From NCBI GenBank assembly GCA_965223255.1, contig CBDCWA010000002.1, forward strand, positions 310,001-374,000: DNA of 64,000 nucleotides. Reading direction: 5' to 3'. Shown in pieces: positions 43,986-53,455 of this stretch (positions are counted from its first letter, which is position 1; the number at the start of each line of letters is the position of its first letter). The notes under the pieces were generated by a model. That model searched no databases. It worked only from the letters and a program-made list of their open reading frames with translations, and was not told the origin of the DNA. This DNA comes from CBDCWA01 sp965223255 (GTDB taxonomy: Bacteria; Pseudomonadota; Alphaproteobacteria; Rhizobiales; Hyphomicrobiaceae). Position numbers and translations under genes: made by a program.

Positions 43986-44342
43986 GGCGATGATGATACC
44001 GGAACGGCAGGCAACTCTGACGATACTGCACCCCAGGACGCGAGTTCTACATCTACTTTTACTGACTTAGGTGTCAGGCAACTTAAATTGGCTGATGGAA
44101 TTACCATGACAACCCCTATTGGTACAACAATCCATAGTGGCGTTGTGGATCCCGCGTGGAGCATACCGGTACCCGGAACAAATATGAATACGGCCGGATG
44201 GTCCGTTTATTTTGGCCCTCCTGGCACGACGGTTACCGATAGATCTGGCCCCCCGAAAACATACAACAATGGCGTGACGACATACGTTAGTCCCGACAAA
44301 AGTTATTCATTATCTGTACCCACAAAGTCTGGAGGCTTCTAA
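43986..44342 (+). pseudogene. C-terminal fragment of an unidentified protein joined to the IS110 remnant
   Basis: A frame different from the transposase frame runs through the junction and ends at 44342. Its tail reads LADGITMTTPIGTTIHSG, then a Pro/Gly/Thr-rich stretch (FGPPGTTVTDRSGPPKTYN) and ends in GGF. No start with a ribosome binding site is seen, so this is probably the 3' end of a longer gene cut by the insertion or a deletion. Base use is more AT-rich than its neighbours. The family is not recognised. Confidence 0.4.
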
Positions 44343-44829
44343 TCGAAATACATAAACAGATTTGTGTCTTTCTGGAGCCATAGTCGATGGCTATGGCTGC
44401 TCTTAAGAGACCTATTGAAGATTGTGAGCTTCGGCTGGCTTAACGGCAGTTTCGATTCGACCGAACGCAATATCGGGAATTGAAGATAGGAAATGTGATT
44501 TCTCAGGCCCAACTCATGAACAATCAAAACTCAGGGGAGCAATGGCGCTGTGCCAAACTGTCGTTGGCAAGGCTTCAAATCAATAATCCGGACGATAGGG
44601 ATCACTTACTTTGCAGTGACCGCAATGAGTTTTGCGGTGGCAACGGTCGCAAGATCTGTTGTCGGGCAGTCGTCAAACTCGTGCGACACTAAATCGACGA
44701 AAGCGAGAGACCCCTATTGTGATCACAACCTACAAGCCTCTCGCGAAGTAAACCAGAGATCTCTGTTGATTTGACCTTTTTCTCTAAGTGGTAACAGCCG
44801 TCGGGTGCTATACGGTAGCGCATCAGCGA
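44343..44829. other. Gene-poor stretch after the IS110 remnant
   Basis: No gene with family features is recognised. Short open frames around 44480-44774 include one hydrophobic stretch, but nothing supports translation. Confidence 0.35.
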
Positions 44830-45310
44830 TCTCGATCACCGCTTCCAATCTGAAGGTTGCGCGGATCAAATGCAGAGAGCAGCGCTTGAAGTTCCTTGAG
44901 CTGTCGCAGCTCGGGATAGATGTCCGCCATGTCACCGAACACGTCGTCTCGGAGGTTCAGCTGGCCGGTTGATGAGCGTGGCCAGGGTATTGATCAATCA
45001 CTTAGCCACTCTTCAAACCGGTCCCAGCGAATGCGATCTCTCTGAAGGACACCGCAACTTCTGTCGACAATCTCGGCCGATCGAAGTTTGATCGACTGCC
45101 AATCAGCGCGTATCCGGTCGATGGCCTCACGGTCGACTGGAACACCTGTCGCTTCGATCCTGGCAACGGCGCAGAGATATCGTCCGCGTAAGAGTGCGCG
45201 CCCGAGATCGAGCGTCGCGGTCATCCTGAGCAGCTGCAGGACGCTTCGGTCATCGTCAAACGCGCCGCAGAAAGAATGCCACCTTACCAAGTCCCGCGTT
45301 CCGACCAAAG
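44830..45310 (-). pseudogene. DNA polymerase A (PolI-like) remnant
   Basis: The minus strand reads DLGRALLRGRYLCAVARIE followed by TGVPVDREAIDRIRADW and RIRWDRFEEWLSD, which resembles the linker between the exonuclease and polymerase domains in the family A polymerases often carried by rhizobial plasmids and prophages. After a stop at 44994, a second frame gives MADIYPELRQLKELQALLS, consistent with the next part. The polymerase palm domain is missing. It looks like debris from a mobile replicon or prophage. Confidence 0.5.
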
Positions 45311-45715
45311 ATCGGCGCCGAGTCGCAGTCGCAAACCTCCGATCAGCGGACATCCCAGAGAAGGAACAGCGGAAATCGGTTCAATTCCAAACTGTGGGAG
45401 ACAGCGCGCTTCCTTCCAGTGCGGCCTCGCTCAAGTGGCCCACGCCTGCTGCCTGGGAACAGCGGTCGATGGTCATTGCTAACAATCAGCAATAATTCGA
45501 TGATCTGCTCAATAAATTGATTGAGTCACGATTCTCGTGTCGACGCACCGCAATCTGACCGCTCGTTCGGAAAACGTTGTGCCACCAATTTCAGATGCAT
45601 TAATATCCCTATTCGGGTATTGGACCCAGCCCGGCCTGACGGTAACCTGTAACCGCACGTTCGAATGCGGCGCGCTACGGGCGTCAAAGACGTCGATAAA
45701 ACGGAGGACGAGACA
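45311..45715. other. Intergenic stretch before the first PuuE-like gene
   Basis: No gene is recognised. A palindrome at 45508-45525 is listed separately. GGAGG lies ten bases before the ATG at 45716. Confidence 0.4.
45508..45525. promoter_or_regulatory. Candidate operator upstream of the first PuuE-like gene
   Basis: The dyad CTCAAT-AAATTG-ATTGAG is perfect over 6 bp each side with a 6-bp spacer, about 190 bp before the ATG at 45716. It is the only strong dyad I noticed in this upstream region. The role is inferred. Confidence 0.3.
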
Positions 45716-46570
45716 ATGAAACGCCACAGCGTAACCTGGCCCAACGGGGAACTCCTCGCGTGTACGTTCCGGGTGGCATATGAGGCGTTCCACGGTACGG
45801 GAAAGTTCAAGAAAGACAGTCGCATTGCAGTCAATCAGGCGTCCCTGAGCCATGCCGAATATGGCGGGCGGGTTGGCATTTGGAGGCTAATGGAATTGTT
45901 CGACCGTTACGATGTAAAGTCCAGCATCAATCTCAATGGATTGGCCATAGAGATGTGGCCTGATTCGGTGAGAGCCTTGCATGACGCCGGTCACGAGCTC
46001 GCCGCGCATCAGACAACCAACAACATCAGCTTGCCCATGCTGAGCGAGGAAGAGGAACGGGCGGAAATTAGGGCCTGCACAAAGATGATCGAGGATGCGG
46101 TAGGCGTGCGTCCCATAGGTTGGGGATCAGCGGGAAATATGCATACGGAGCATACGCTGCACATCCTTGCCGAGGAAGGCTATCTGTATTTCGGCGATCC
46201 GTTTGATGATGATATCCCATACGTCGTAAACGTGGCGGGACGGCGCATGCTGATTATCCCAAAGCTGAATTACGCCAACGATTGGCGTGCATGGTCTGGC
46301 GGCCTGGGGACACCATCCAACTACTTCTTGGGTTTCAAGGAATCGTTTGATTTCCTTATCCAGGAAGCACGCATGGGCAGACCTGGCTACATCGACGTCG
46401 TCACACATGCGGAGCTGGGAGGCCGGCCAAATATCGCGGCTGCGGTCGAAATGATGATCAAGTACACCAAGCAGTTTGGCAGCCAAGTGTGGATAGCGAA
46501 CCGAAAGGAGATTACGGAATACATGCTGAATGGCGATTTTTCCGCAGACGATTACGTGCCCTATCAATGA
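45716..46570 (+). CDS. PuuE-like polysaccharide-deacetylase-fold hydrolase, copy 1
   Basis: This 284-residue NodB/polysaccharide-deacetylase-fold protein resembles the PuuE allantoinase and imidase branch, which hydrolyses cyclic ureides or imides instead of sugars. The fold is visible in SHAEYGGRVGIWRLMELFDRY and in ALHDAGHELAAH. The usual metal motif HxxxH reads HQTTN, lacking the second His, and the first metal Asp is also missing (FRVAYEAF), as in PuuE. A long acidic helix (LSEEEERAEIRACTKMIED) and the PIGWGSAGNMH loop follow. The gene converges on the ABC transporter operon. Ring opening of a cyclic amide is inferred from family and from the amidohydrolases upstream. Confidence 0.75.
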   Translation: MKRHSVTWPNGELLACTFRVAYEAFHGTGKFKKDSRIAVNQASLSHAEYGGRVGIWRLMELFDRYDVKSSINLNGLAIEMWPDSVRALHDAGHELAAHQTTNNISLPMLSEEEERAEIRACTKMIEDAVGVRPIGWGSAGNMHTEHTLHILAEEGYLYFGDPFDDDIPYVVNVAGRRMLIIPKLNYANDWRAWSGGLGTPSNYFLGFKESFDFLIQEARMGRPGYIDVVTHAELGGRPNIAAAVEMMIKYTKQFGSQVWIANRKEITEYMLNGDFSADDYVPYQ

Positions 46571-46617
46571 GCTTCGATTGGGCGCAGGTATCACACGGGT
46601 AGCGCTATATCGTCCTC

Positions 46618-47745
46618 CTATGGGGATTCGTCCGGCAACTCATCCAGAGGTTCATCCTTGAGGACAATGCCAACGCCATCCGCGAACCCAAAAGTAAGCT
46701 CTCTGCCGGGGTGAAGTTCCTCGTCCGCGACGACGTGCGCCTTCAACTGCATGGCCCCGTTTATGAGCTCAACATCGGTTGCGGCTCCCTGGAATGTTGT
46801 CAACGAAATTGTTCCGGTAATCAAGTTTGGAAAATCCCCGCTCTCTGCCTTCGTTAGAACGAGGTCTTCCGGTCGCACGGCAAGGCGAACGGCATCACCA
46901 ATCGCTACGTCACGGCTAGCATCTTGGCCCCAAAAACTACCGAGCGCGCTTGCGACCCGCACCGAATGGGTGGCTGGATCAACCTCATCGGCCACGCCGG
47001 CGATCAGGTTTGTGTTACCGATGAAATGCGCCGTAAAGAGATTTTTTGGCCGCTTGTAGATTTCTGCAGGGTTGCCGATCTCCACGATCTTTCCTGCACG
47101 CATTACGATGATCCAATCGGAAATCGCCAGCGCTTCGGACTGATCGTGCGTCACGTAGACAGACGTCAAGCCGACTTGTTGCTGCAGGCGGCGCAGCTCG
47201 GATCTCATTTCCGCACGAAGCTTCGCATCGAGATTTGACAACGGTTCATCGAAGAGCAGTGCACGCGGACTTCCGGCAATTGCTCTTGCAATGGCAACCC
47301 GCTGTTGCTGACCGCCTGAGAGCCTTGGGGCGGGACGGTCAGCGAATTCATCAAGTTGGACGAGCGTCAGAGCCTGCATCGTCATTTCCTTGATTTCCAG
47401 GCGGGACCTGGTTTTGCCTTCCAGCGCGTAAGCAACATTCTCGAACACAGTCATGTGCGGCCATATGGCATATGACTGAAAGACCATGCCCAAGTTTCTT
47501 AAGTGCGGCTGAACGAAGACATTCTTCGAGGTATCGACGACAACCCCACCGTCAATTTCTATGCGTCCTTCGTTTGCGCGCTCCAGGCCTGCGATGCAAC
47601 GCAGCGTCGTTGTCTTGCCACAACCAGATGGTCCCAAAAGAGTGACGACTTCGCCGGGGTTAACTGTAAAGCTGACACCATCAACGGCCGCGACGCGCTC
47701 CGTCTTGCTTTCGAAAATCTTGGAAAGGTTATCTACGGTGATCAT
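46618..47745 (-). CDS. ABC transporter ATP-binding protein (ferric/spermidine-type)
   Basis: This 375-residue ATPase has Walker A GPSGCGKTT near 37-45, the signature LSGGQQQR near 138, Walker B ALLFDEP near 158 with LSNLDAK, and the switch His in VTHDQSEA. A C-terminal TOBE-type regulatory region starts near 245. The length and the DEPLSNLDAKLR string place it with the PotA/FbpC/CysA group. It powers the two-domain permease encoded 8 bp upstream. Last gene of the three-gene minus-strand operon. Confidence 0.93.
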   Translation of the reverse strand: MITVDNLSKIFESKTERVAAVDGVSFTVNPGEVVTLLGPSGCGKTTTLRCIAGLERANEGRIEIDGGVVVDTSKNVFVQPHLRNLGMVFQSYAIWPHMTVFENVAYALEGKTRSRLEIKEMTMQALTLVQLDEFADRPAPRLSGGQQQRVAIARAIAGSPRALLFDEPLSNLDAKLRAEMRSELRRLQQQVGLTSVYVTHDQSEALAISDWIIVMRAGKIVEIGNPAEIYKRPKNLFTAHFIGNTNLIAGVADEVDPATHSVRVASALGSFWGQDASRDVAIGDAVRLAVRPEDLVLTKAESGDFPNLITGTISLTTFQGAATDVELINGAMQLKAHVVADEELHPGRELTFGFADGVGIVLKDEPLDELPDESP

Positions 47746-47753
47746 CGGCTTAT

Positions 47754-49523
47754 CTAATTTTGCTCCTTGATTCCGTACCGCTTAGATAGAGATTGGGAAA
47801 TCGTCACAACCACGATCAGAACGGTGAACATCAGTACGCCAAACGCGCTCAGCTCTTGGAAGGAACCATTTTCCCACAGATCGTAGATAATAACCGCAGC
47901 CGTCTTATTGTCAGAACGGGCTAGCATTAATGCTATGGTCAACTCGCGGAATGCATGCACCATCACCCAGAACCAACCCGCGAGAAGCCCTGGCTTCAAA
48001 AGAGGTAAATAGATGCGCAAGAAATTCTTCCACCAGGGAACACCAGCAACTTGTGCCGCTTCTTCGAGTTCAACGTGGATCTGTTGCATAGACGAGGAGA
48101 CAAAGCGCAGCGCGAAGGGCATGTATTTCGTTAGATATGCTAGGCCAATTATCCAAAGCGTTCCAATTATCGGGATGGGAACGAGCAAGTAAAACCACAT
48201 AAATGAGGTGCCGATGACCACGGCCGGAAGCGCGATCGGTGCAAAGGTAAGAAAATCCAGTATTTTCCGGCCAGGCACCCTGGTTTTGTGAACATAATAG
48301 GCGGTCGTTGCGACCACAATCATCACGACGCTTGCCGAGCCTATGCCGAGCAAGGTCGAATTCCAAAGCGGCATCAGCGCATCGCCATCTTCGAACAGCG
48401 CCACGTAGTTTTCTATCGTCAGCGAGCTTAAGGGCTCGATCATGCTGAACGAAAACGCAGGCAGGAATGATGCATAAATCATGATCAGCAAAGGCAGACC
48501 GGTGATAAGAAAAACCAGCAGTAGAGAAGTTGCGCACGTAACATATTTCCACGGTCCCAAATCGATCCGCCGTGGTTTGTAATCCTTACCCGTTACTGTC
48601 TGATAGCGCTCGCCATGGCGAAGCAATCGAAAATAGAAGATTAGGAGCACGATGGAGATGACGAGAAGAGCCATGGCGTAGGTGCTGGAAAGCCCCCAGT
48701 CGGTGGGAACGCGCGATGTATTGAAAAAGACCTCGGTCGTATAAACGCGAACGCCTGCTCGACCTCCGAGCAGCAACGGCACTTCAAACGTATCAATTGT
48801 TGTAATGAACAACAGCAAAACGGCTGCGCCAATGGCTGGCAGAATGAGCGGCAGTGAAATGCGTCGCATGGTCCGCAACGTATTCGCCCCCGTCATCGTA
48901 GACGCTTCTTCGAGGCGCGGGTCCATTCCCTGCAATGCAGCCGATATCAGCAGGTAAGCCAGGGGAACCATCTCGATTGCATGGACCCAGACCATCCCCC
49001 AAAATGTGTAGACGTTGAACACTGCCTTGATACCGGTGATGATCTCGATAAGCTTATTGATCATCCCAATGCTGGGGCTAAGAAGAAGTATCCAGGCAAC
49101 GGTTATCAGCACACCTGGTATGATAATCCGCGCCAATGTCATCATGCCGATAAAGCGCGCAAACGGCGTATTGGTGCGGTCCACGACCCATGCGAGATAA
49201 AGGCCCAGGACAAATGCGATAGCCGTTGATGCAGCAGCAAACCAAATCGTGTTCCAGGTTGCGGTAAAGAAATCCGCATTCAAGTAAGCGCGGGCGTAGT
49301 TTGCCAAGGTAAAGGTGAAATCGAAAAAGCCAGCATCTCCCGGTCGCTGGATCTTGAAACTGGTCCAGACGATCATCACAAATGGAACGATGACCTGATA
49401 GACCAATAGCAGGATCAGCAGGCAGAGAATCGAGAGGCGCCAATCCACCGCGCGGATGCGAGAAAACCTTGCAGATTGGGCGTCCTGAGCCCCGTATGCG
49501 GTCTTATTGCTGACGCCACTCAC
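47754..49523 (-). CDS. ABC transporter permease, fused two-domain (FbpB type)
   Basis: This 589-residue inner-membrane permease has about twelve hydrophobic helices arranged as two tandem permease domains. Each half has an EAA loop that docks the ATPase: one around LEEASTMTGANTLRTMRRI near residue 216, and one around ELEEAAQVAGVPWWKNFLRI near 486. Such fusions replace the usual pair of permease genes in iron(III)-type importers. The start codon is GTG at 49523 with no strong ribosome binding site. It lies between the ATPase and the binding protein genes. Substrates of this class include ferric ion and many organic compounds. Confidence 0.9.
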   Translation of the reverse strand: MSGVSNKTAYGAQDAQSARFSRIRAVDWRLSILCLLILLLVYQVIVPFVMIVWTSFKIQRPGDAGFFDFTFTLANYARAYLNADFFTATWNTIWFAAASTAIAFVLGLYLAWVVDRTNTPFARFIGMMTLARIIIPGVLITVAWILLLSPSIGMINKLIEIITGIKAVFNVYTFWGMVWVHAIEMVPLAYLLISAALQGMDPRLEEASTMTGANTLRTMRRISLPLILPAIGAAVLLLFITTIDTFEVPLLLGGRAGVRVYTTEVFFNTSRVPTDWGLSSTYAMALLVISIVLLIFYFRLLRHGERYQTVTGKDYKPRRIDLGPWKYVTCATSLLLVFLITGLPLLIMIYASFLPAFSFSMIEPLSSLTIENYVALFEDGDALMPLWNSTLLGIGSASVVMIVVATTAYYVHKTRVPGRKILDFLTFAPIALPAVVIGTSFMWFYLLVPIPIIGTLWIIGLAYLTKYMPFALRFVSSSMQQIHVELEEAAQVAGVPWWKNFLRIYLPLLKPGLLAGWFWVMVHAFRELTIALMLARSDNKTAAVIIYDLWENGSFQELSAFGVLMFTVLIVVVTISQSLSKRYGIKEQN

Positions 49524-49622
49524 GAGAAAACTTTTCTGGCATTGCGCAGCACCGTGACGTGCTCCTTCAGCAAAAACTACAATCGTGCGGCGGCGTGGAC
49601 GTCATCGCCCACACCGAAGGCA

Positions 49623-50711
49623 CTACTTTTTCCCGCGACGACCAATGTGCTTGTTCCACAGCTCGTGCATGCGGTTGGCAATGTCGGCGCTGACATAGTT
49701 GTAGGTTACAATCTTAACGCCTTCCGGCATGTAGGCATGCTTCGCGGCAATGGTCCCACGCCAAGCCTTGAGAAGAACCTTTTGCGAGGTCTCGGTCAGT
49801 GTGTAGTCCGCCCAAAGCGCTGCGGCATGTGGGTTAGGCGCATTCCGATTAATGACTATGGCGCCGGGAAAGCCCAATATTGGCGCCTCATAAACAGCTT
49901 GGAAGGGGACTTTTGCATTCTTGTCCTTCATCTTGGAGCCACGATAAAAGTAGTTGCCCCCCTGAATGGCGTGATCACCGCGCAGCATCAGCTTGAGTCG
50001 AGCCGTGTGGCCACGTTGAATGATAGGTTCGTTCTTACCAATGCATTTGATCCAATCCTCAGCCTTGTTACCCATCATGACATGAAGCCCGACGAGAAAA
50101 CGCGTCGTCGGGGGATCAAACGAAAACTTGCCCTTGTATTGAGGTTTGCAAAGATCGAACCAGGCTTTTGGAGCATTCGCTGGCTTGATTAGGTTTGTAT
50201 TGAATGACATCCCATACTCGCTCCAGTAATATGGGACCCACCGATTTTGAGCGTCGATGAAACCCTTGTATTTTGGCAGCACATTCTTGATCATCGGCGT
50301 CTCATAGCGTGCAACAAGTTTCTTCTCGAAGAGTATTGCACCATCCGGCACACCGATTGACAGGACATCGGTGAGATGACGCCCTGCCGTCTCCTCAGCG
50401 ACGAGGCGCTCCGAGGCATCTTGAGATCCCATATCCGTGCTCTCAACGCGGATGAACGGGTACTTTTTGGTAAACCCTCTTATGTGGTCCTTGCCCATCT
50501 TCCGCCTCAAGGAGTGGACCATTACGATCTTGCCCTCCTTTTTTGCTCCGGCCACGAGACGGGCTTGTCGTTCGGCCGCCGACAATTTGGCCAAATCCGC
50601 ATAGAGTTTTTCGACTTTCGAGAGGTCCTGCGCGGAAACGGCTTGCGGCAGCCAAACTGCAGCGACAAAAGCCGCCAAGAACGTTCTTTGAATTGAAAAT
50701 GTTTTGTGCAT
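49623..50711 (-). CDS. Periplasmic binding protein of the ferric-type ABC transporter
   Basis: This 362-residue exported binding protein has a signal peptide at about 1-27 (AFVAAVWLPQAVSAQDL). The mature part shows KEGKIVMVHSL in the first lobe and PFQAVYEAPILGFPGAIVINRNAPNP in the second, as in the Fe(III)/thiamine/polyamine-type solute-binding group. AGGAGGGG precedes the ATG. It heads the operon with the fused permease and ATPase. Tyrosine ligands for ferric ion cannot be assigned by eye, and the catabolic surroundings argue for an organic ligand. Confidence 0.88.
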   Translation of the reverse strand: MHKTFSIQRTFLAAFVAAVWLPQAVSAQDLSKVEKLYADLAKLSAAERQARLVAGAKKEGKIVMVHSLRRKMGKDHIRGFTKKYPFIRVESTDMGSQDASERLVAEETAGRHLTDVLSIGVPDGAILFEKKLVARYETPMIKNVLPKYKGFIDAQNRWVPYYWSEYGMSFNTNLIKPANAPKAWFDLCKPQYKGKFSFDPPTTRFLVGLHVMMGNKAEDWIKCIGKNEPIIQRGHTARLKLMLRGDHAIQGGNYFYRGSKMKDKNAKVPFQAVYEAPILGFPGAIVINRNAPNPHAAALWADYTLTETSQKVLLKAWRGTIAAKHAYMPEGVKIVTYNYVSADIANRMHELWNKHIGRRGKK

Positions 50712-50799
50712 TTTTCCCCTCCTACGCTGGGGTAAAGGATCTCAATGGGCCTCGTGCAAGACGGGTGAACTCTTGTTGCGGATCGCTCCAATTAGGGAC

Positions 50800-50814
50800 A
50801 GCATTCGCAATGCT
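50800..50814. promoter_or_regulatory. Candidate operator between ABC operon and second PuuE-like gene
   Basis: The perfect dyad AGCATT-CGC-AATGCT lies 89 bp from the binding-protein start and 160 bp from the divergent PuuE-like start, a position suited to control of both. It differs from the other dyads in the window. Confidence 0.4.
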
Positions 50815-50973
50815 AAAGCGCAACCGAGCCAAAGCCTGTAACAATTCTGTTGGAAGTCTTGCGCGCCCGCGCAATACTGTCAAGAAAACTTAAGGGATGC
50901 GGGACGCCGTCAGGCGTTGGCAAAGGGTACGGTCTGCGAATTGCTTCGGATAGCGCATTAACGGAGTAAGCGC

Positions 50974-51831
50974 ATGAGACGAAAAATAAATTGGCCGGAC
51001 GGCAAGGGCGTATGTTGCACGTTTACGGTGGCATTCGAAGCCTTCGCCAAGAGCGGTCGTTTTAAGAAAAGCCGTGACCTCGCGGTGAACCTCGCCTCCA
51101 TTTCACATTCCAACTACGGCGGTAACGTTGGCATCTGGCGTATCATGGATATCTGCGAGCGCAACGGAGTGCGTGCGACGATCGATGTCAACGGCCTGGC
51201 GTGCGAACGCTGGCCTGATGCAGTCAAGGCTTTGCACGAGGCAGGACATGAGATTGCTGGGCACGGAACCTCTAACGACATCCATATGACAGAACTAACC
51301 GCTGAAGAGCAGCGCACAGAAATCAGAGCCTGCAAGCATATCATCAAGGAGGTAACGGGTACCGCACCGGTCGGCTGGGTCGGACCTGGCGGCCTTCACA
51401 CCTCGGAAACATTAGGCTTATTGGCGGAGGAGGGTTACACGTGGTGCGGTGACCAATGCGACGATGATCTACCATATGTCGTGCGTGTCGACGGTAAGCC
51501 CATAACGATTATTCCAAAGCACTGGTATTTCAATGACTGGCGAGCCTGGGGCGGCGGACAATCAAGCGGCGAGATTGCCTACGAGAGCTTCAAGGCATCG
51601 TTCGATTTCATTCGTTCGGAAGCGGCACGCGGCATACCCGGGCGCATCGATGCGCTCGTACATGCTGAGCTCGGTGGCCGTCCTTACATGGCTTATGCAT
51701 TTGAGAAAATGATCACTTATCTAAAGCGCTATGAGGATGAAGTCTGGTTTTGTCACCGCCGCGACATTGCCGAACATTGCTTAGCGCGCGAAAAAAATCC
51801 GCCGGATTACCGGCCGCTTGGCGACTACTGA
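50974..51831 (+). CDS. PuuE-like polysaccharide-deacetylase-fold hydrolase, copy 2
   Basis: This 285-residue paralogue of the 45716 gene aligns along its whole length: SHSNYGGNVGIWRIMDICER, ALHEAGHEIAGHGTSN, LTAEEQRTEIRACKHIIKE and a PVGWVGPGGLHT loop. It too lacks the second His of the metal motif (GHGTSND) and the first Asp (FTVAFEAF), so both copies share the PuuE-like active-site style. The two copies flank the ABC transporter operon, one convergent and one divergent. This copy leads a likely operon with two SDRs and a Rieske oxygenase (gaps of 73, 10 and 32 bp). Confidence 0.75.
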   Translation: MRRKINWPDGKGVCCTFTVAFEAFAKSGRFKKSRDLAVNLASISHSNYGGNVGIWRIMDICERNGVRATIDVNGLACERWPDAVKALHEAGHEIAGHGTSNDIHMTELTAEEQRTEIRACKHIIKEVTGTAPVGWVGPGGLHTSETLGLLAEEGYTWCGDQCDDDLPYVVRVDGKPITIIPKHWYFNDWRAWGGGQSSGEIAYESFKASFDFIRSEAARGIPGRIDALVHAELGGRPYMAYAFEKMITYLKRYEDEVWFCHRRDIAEHCLAREKNPPDYRPLGDY

Positions 51832-51904
51832 TCCCTGCTTAATCTCGATCATTAAGTAGACCGGCGGATCAATCCGCAGCACATACATTCGAGAAAGGAT
51901 TACC

Positions 51905-52690
51905 ATGGCTACGGCGCTAATAACAGGAGGAGCGGGCGCTATCGGACGTGGTGTCGCCCGCTGCCTAGTTCGGGACGGATGGCGGGTCGTGTTGGCTGAC
52001 CATGATCTCGATGAAGCTAAGAAAGTCGCTGGTGACCTCGGCTCCAGTAACGTGGCGGAAGCAGTGGATTTAGAGGTTACGGATTTTCAAGCCGTGCACA
52101 GAACTGTATCCGATATCGCCAGCCGTCATGGCGGCCTGGAAGGCCTGGTGACGGCAGCAGGGGGAGGGCGCAATCTCAACGTTAATAAAGGTCCATTCAT
52201 TACAACAGAACCTAATGATTGGGACGCCTTCCTGAATGTCCATCTGCATGGTGTCTACTATACTTGCCATGCGGTTTTGCCAATCATGTATCGGGCGGGC
52301 AGCGGCGCCATTGTCAATATCGCATCGGGTGCCGGCGTCAGGGGAGGTCCGCCGCATCTGCGCATGCGGAATGCGAGCGTCTATTCAGCGGCAAAGGCTG
52401 GCGTTATTGCCCTCACCCAGTCCATTGCACTCGAAGGCGGGCCGCAAGGGGTACGTGCGAACTGTATTGCGCCGGGACGTACAGAGACCCGTTCCAAGAC
52501 CTATGACGAGATGGTTCGCATGCAGGAACAGGAAGAGAAAATCCGTCCGGGTAGTGGTCGTCAAACTCCGGTCGGTCGGTTTGGCAGGGGAATGGATATG
52601 GGCGAGGCGGTGGCGTTCCTCATATCCGAGAGGGCAGGGTTTATTACCGGTGCGTGTCTGGACGTAACTGGTGGCATTCGGCTGCATTAA
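51905..52690 (+). CDS. Short-chain dehydrogenase/reductase, SDR 1
   Basis: This 261-residue classical SDR has the dinucleotide motif TGGAGAIGRG at 7-16, an acidic residue after the second strand (ADHDLDEA) that favours NAD, and the catalytic YSAAK with Tyr160 preceded by SGAGVRGG. A C-terminal ITGACLDVTGGIRLH segment is standard. It lies second in the operon behind the PuuE-like gene. It shares its C-terminal ITGACLD segment with the next SDR, suggesting an old tandem duplication. Confidence 0.9.
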   Translation: MATALITGGAGAIGRGVARCLVRDGWRVVLADHDLDEAKKVAGDLGSSNVAEAVDLEVTDFQAVHRTVSDIASRHGGLEGLVTAAGGGRNLNVNKGPFITTEPNDWDAFLNVHLHGVYYTCHAVLPIMYRAGSGAIVNIASGAGVRGGPPHLRMRNASVYSAAKAGVIALTQSIALEGGPQGVRANCIAPGRTETRSKTYDEMVRMQEQEEKIRPGSGRQTPVGRFGRGMDMGEAVAFLISERAGFITGACLDVTGGIRLH

Positions 52691-52700
52691 GGAGATGGCT

Positions 52701-53423
52701 ATGAAACGCGTGCTCATGACGGGTGCCGCCAGCATGATTGGTGAAGGTATCGCTCAGGCCCTGTCCAACCAAGGGTGGCAGCTCATCTTAACGGATATCG
52801 ATATGGAAACGCTTTCTGGCGTTGCCGACAGATTGCCGGATGGATGCGAGAGCGAGACGGCCAGGATGGATGTGACGAACTACCAGGAGGTTTCTTCCGT
52901 CATTGACTCTTGTGCGCGGCAGGGACCGATCGACGCCCTTGTGACCTGTGCCGGCGGCTTGCGTGGGCTCGGTCTTCAACCGAAACCCATTGACGAGATT
53001 ACGCCCGAGGAATGGCATCGCGTCTACGATACCAACTTAAAGGGCGTTCTCAACGTCACGCGATGTGTCCTACCGGTCATGAAACAGGCGAACGCTGGCC
53101 GCATTGTTTTCATCGCCGCCAGCCGTGGTATTCGTGGCGGCGCGCGTGCAGCTCACTATTCAGCTGCCAAGGCCGGCATCATTATGTTTACGCAAACAAT
53201 GGTCGTTGAATGCGCTGAATATGGGGTGAGAATCAACTCCATCGCGCCTGGCAATGCCGAAGCGCGTTGGAAAACCAATGACATTAGCGGCAGTTTGAGC
53301 CCGCTTGGCCGCATTACCAGTGCCGAGGACGTCGGGAATGCCGTAGCATTTCTTGTTTCGGACGCAGCATCTCACATCACGGGCGCCTGTCTTGATATTT
53401 CCGGAGGCACGACACTGCACTGA
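52701..53423 (+). CDS. Short-chain dehydrogenase/reductase, SDR 2
   Basis: This 240-residue classical SDR counts from the ATG at 52701, with GGAGA upstream, ten bases after the previous stop. Motifs: TGAASMIGEG at 7-16, LTDIDM after the second strand, CAGG in place of NNAG, and YSAAK with Tyr153. It ends ITGACLDISGGTTLH. Tandem SDRs next to a Rieske oxygenase suggest oxidation of a hydroxylated product, for instance a dihydrodiol or carbinol. Confidence 0.88.
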   Translation: MKRVLMTGAASMIGEGIAQALSNQGWQLILTDIDMETLSGVADRLPDGCESETARMDVTNYQEVSSVIDSCARQGPIDALVTCAGGLRGLGLQPKPIDEITPEEWHRVYDTNLKGVLNVTRCVLPVMKQANAGRIVFIAASRGIRGGARAAHYSAAKAGIIMFTQTMVVECAEYGVRINSIAPGNAEARWKTNDISGSLSPLGRITSAEDVGNAVAFLVSDAASHITGACLDISGGTTLH

Positions 53424-53455
53424 CGTGGAACCGAATAGTAGAGGGACTTGGTTTG

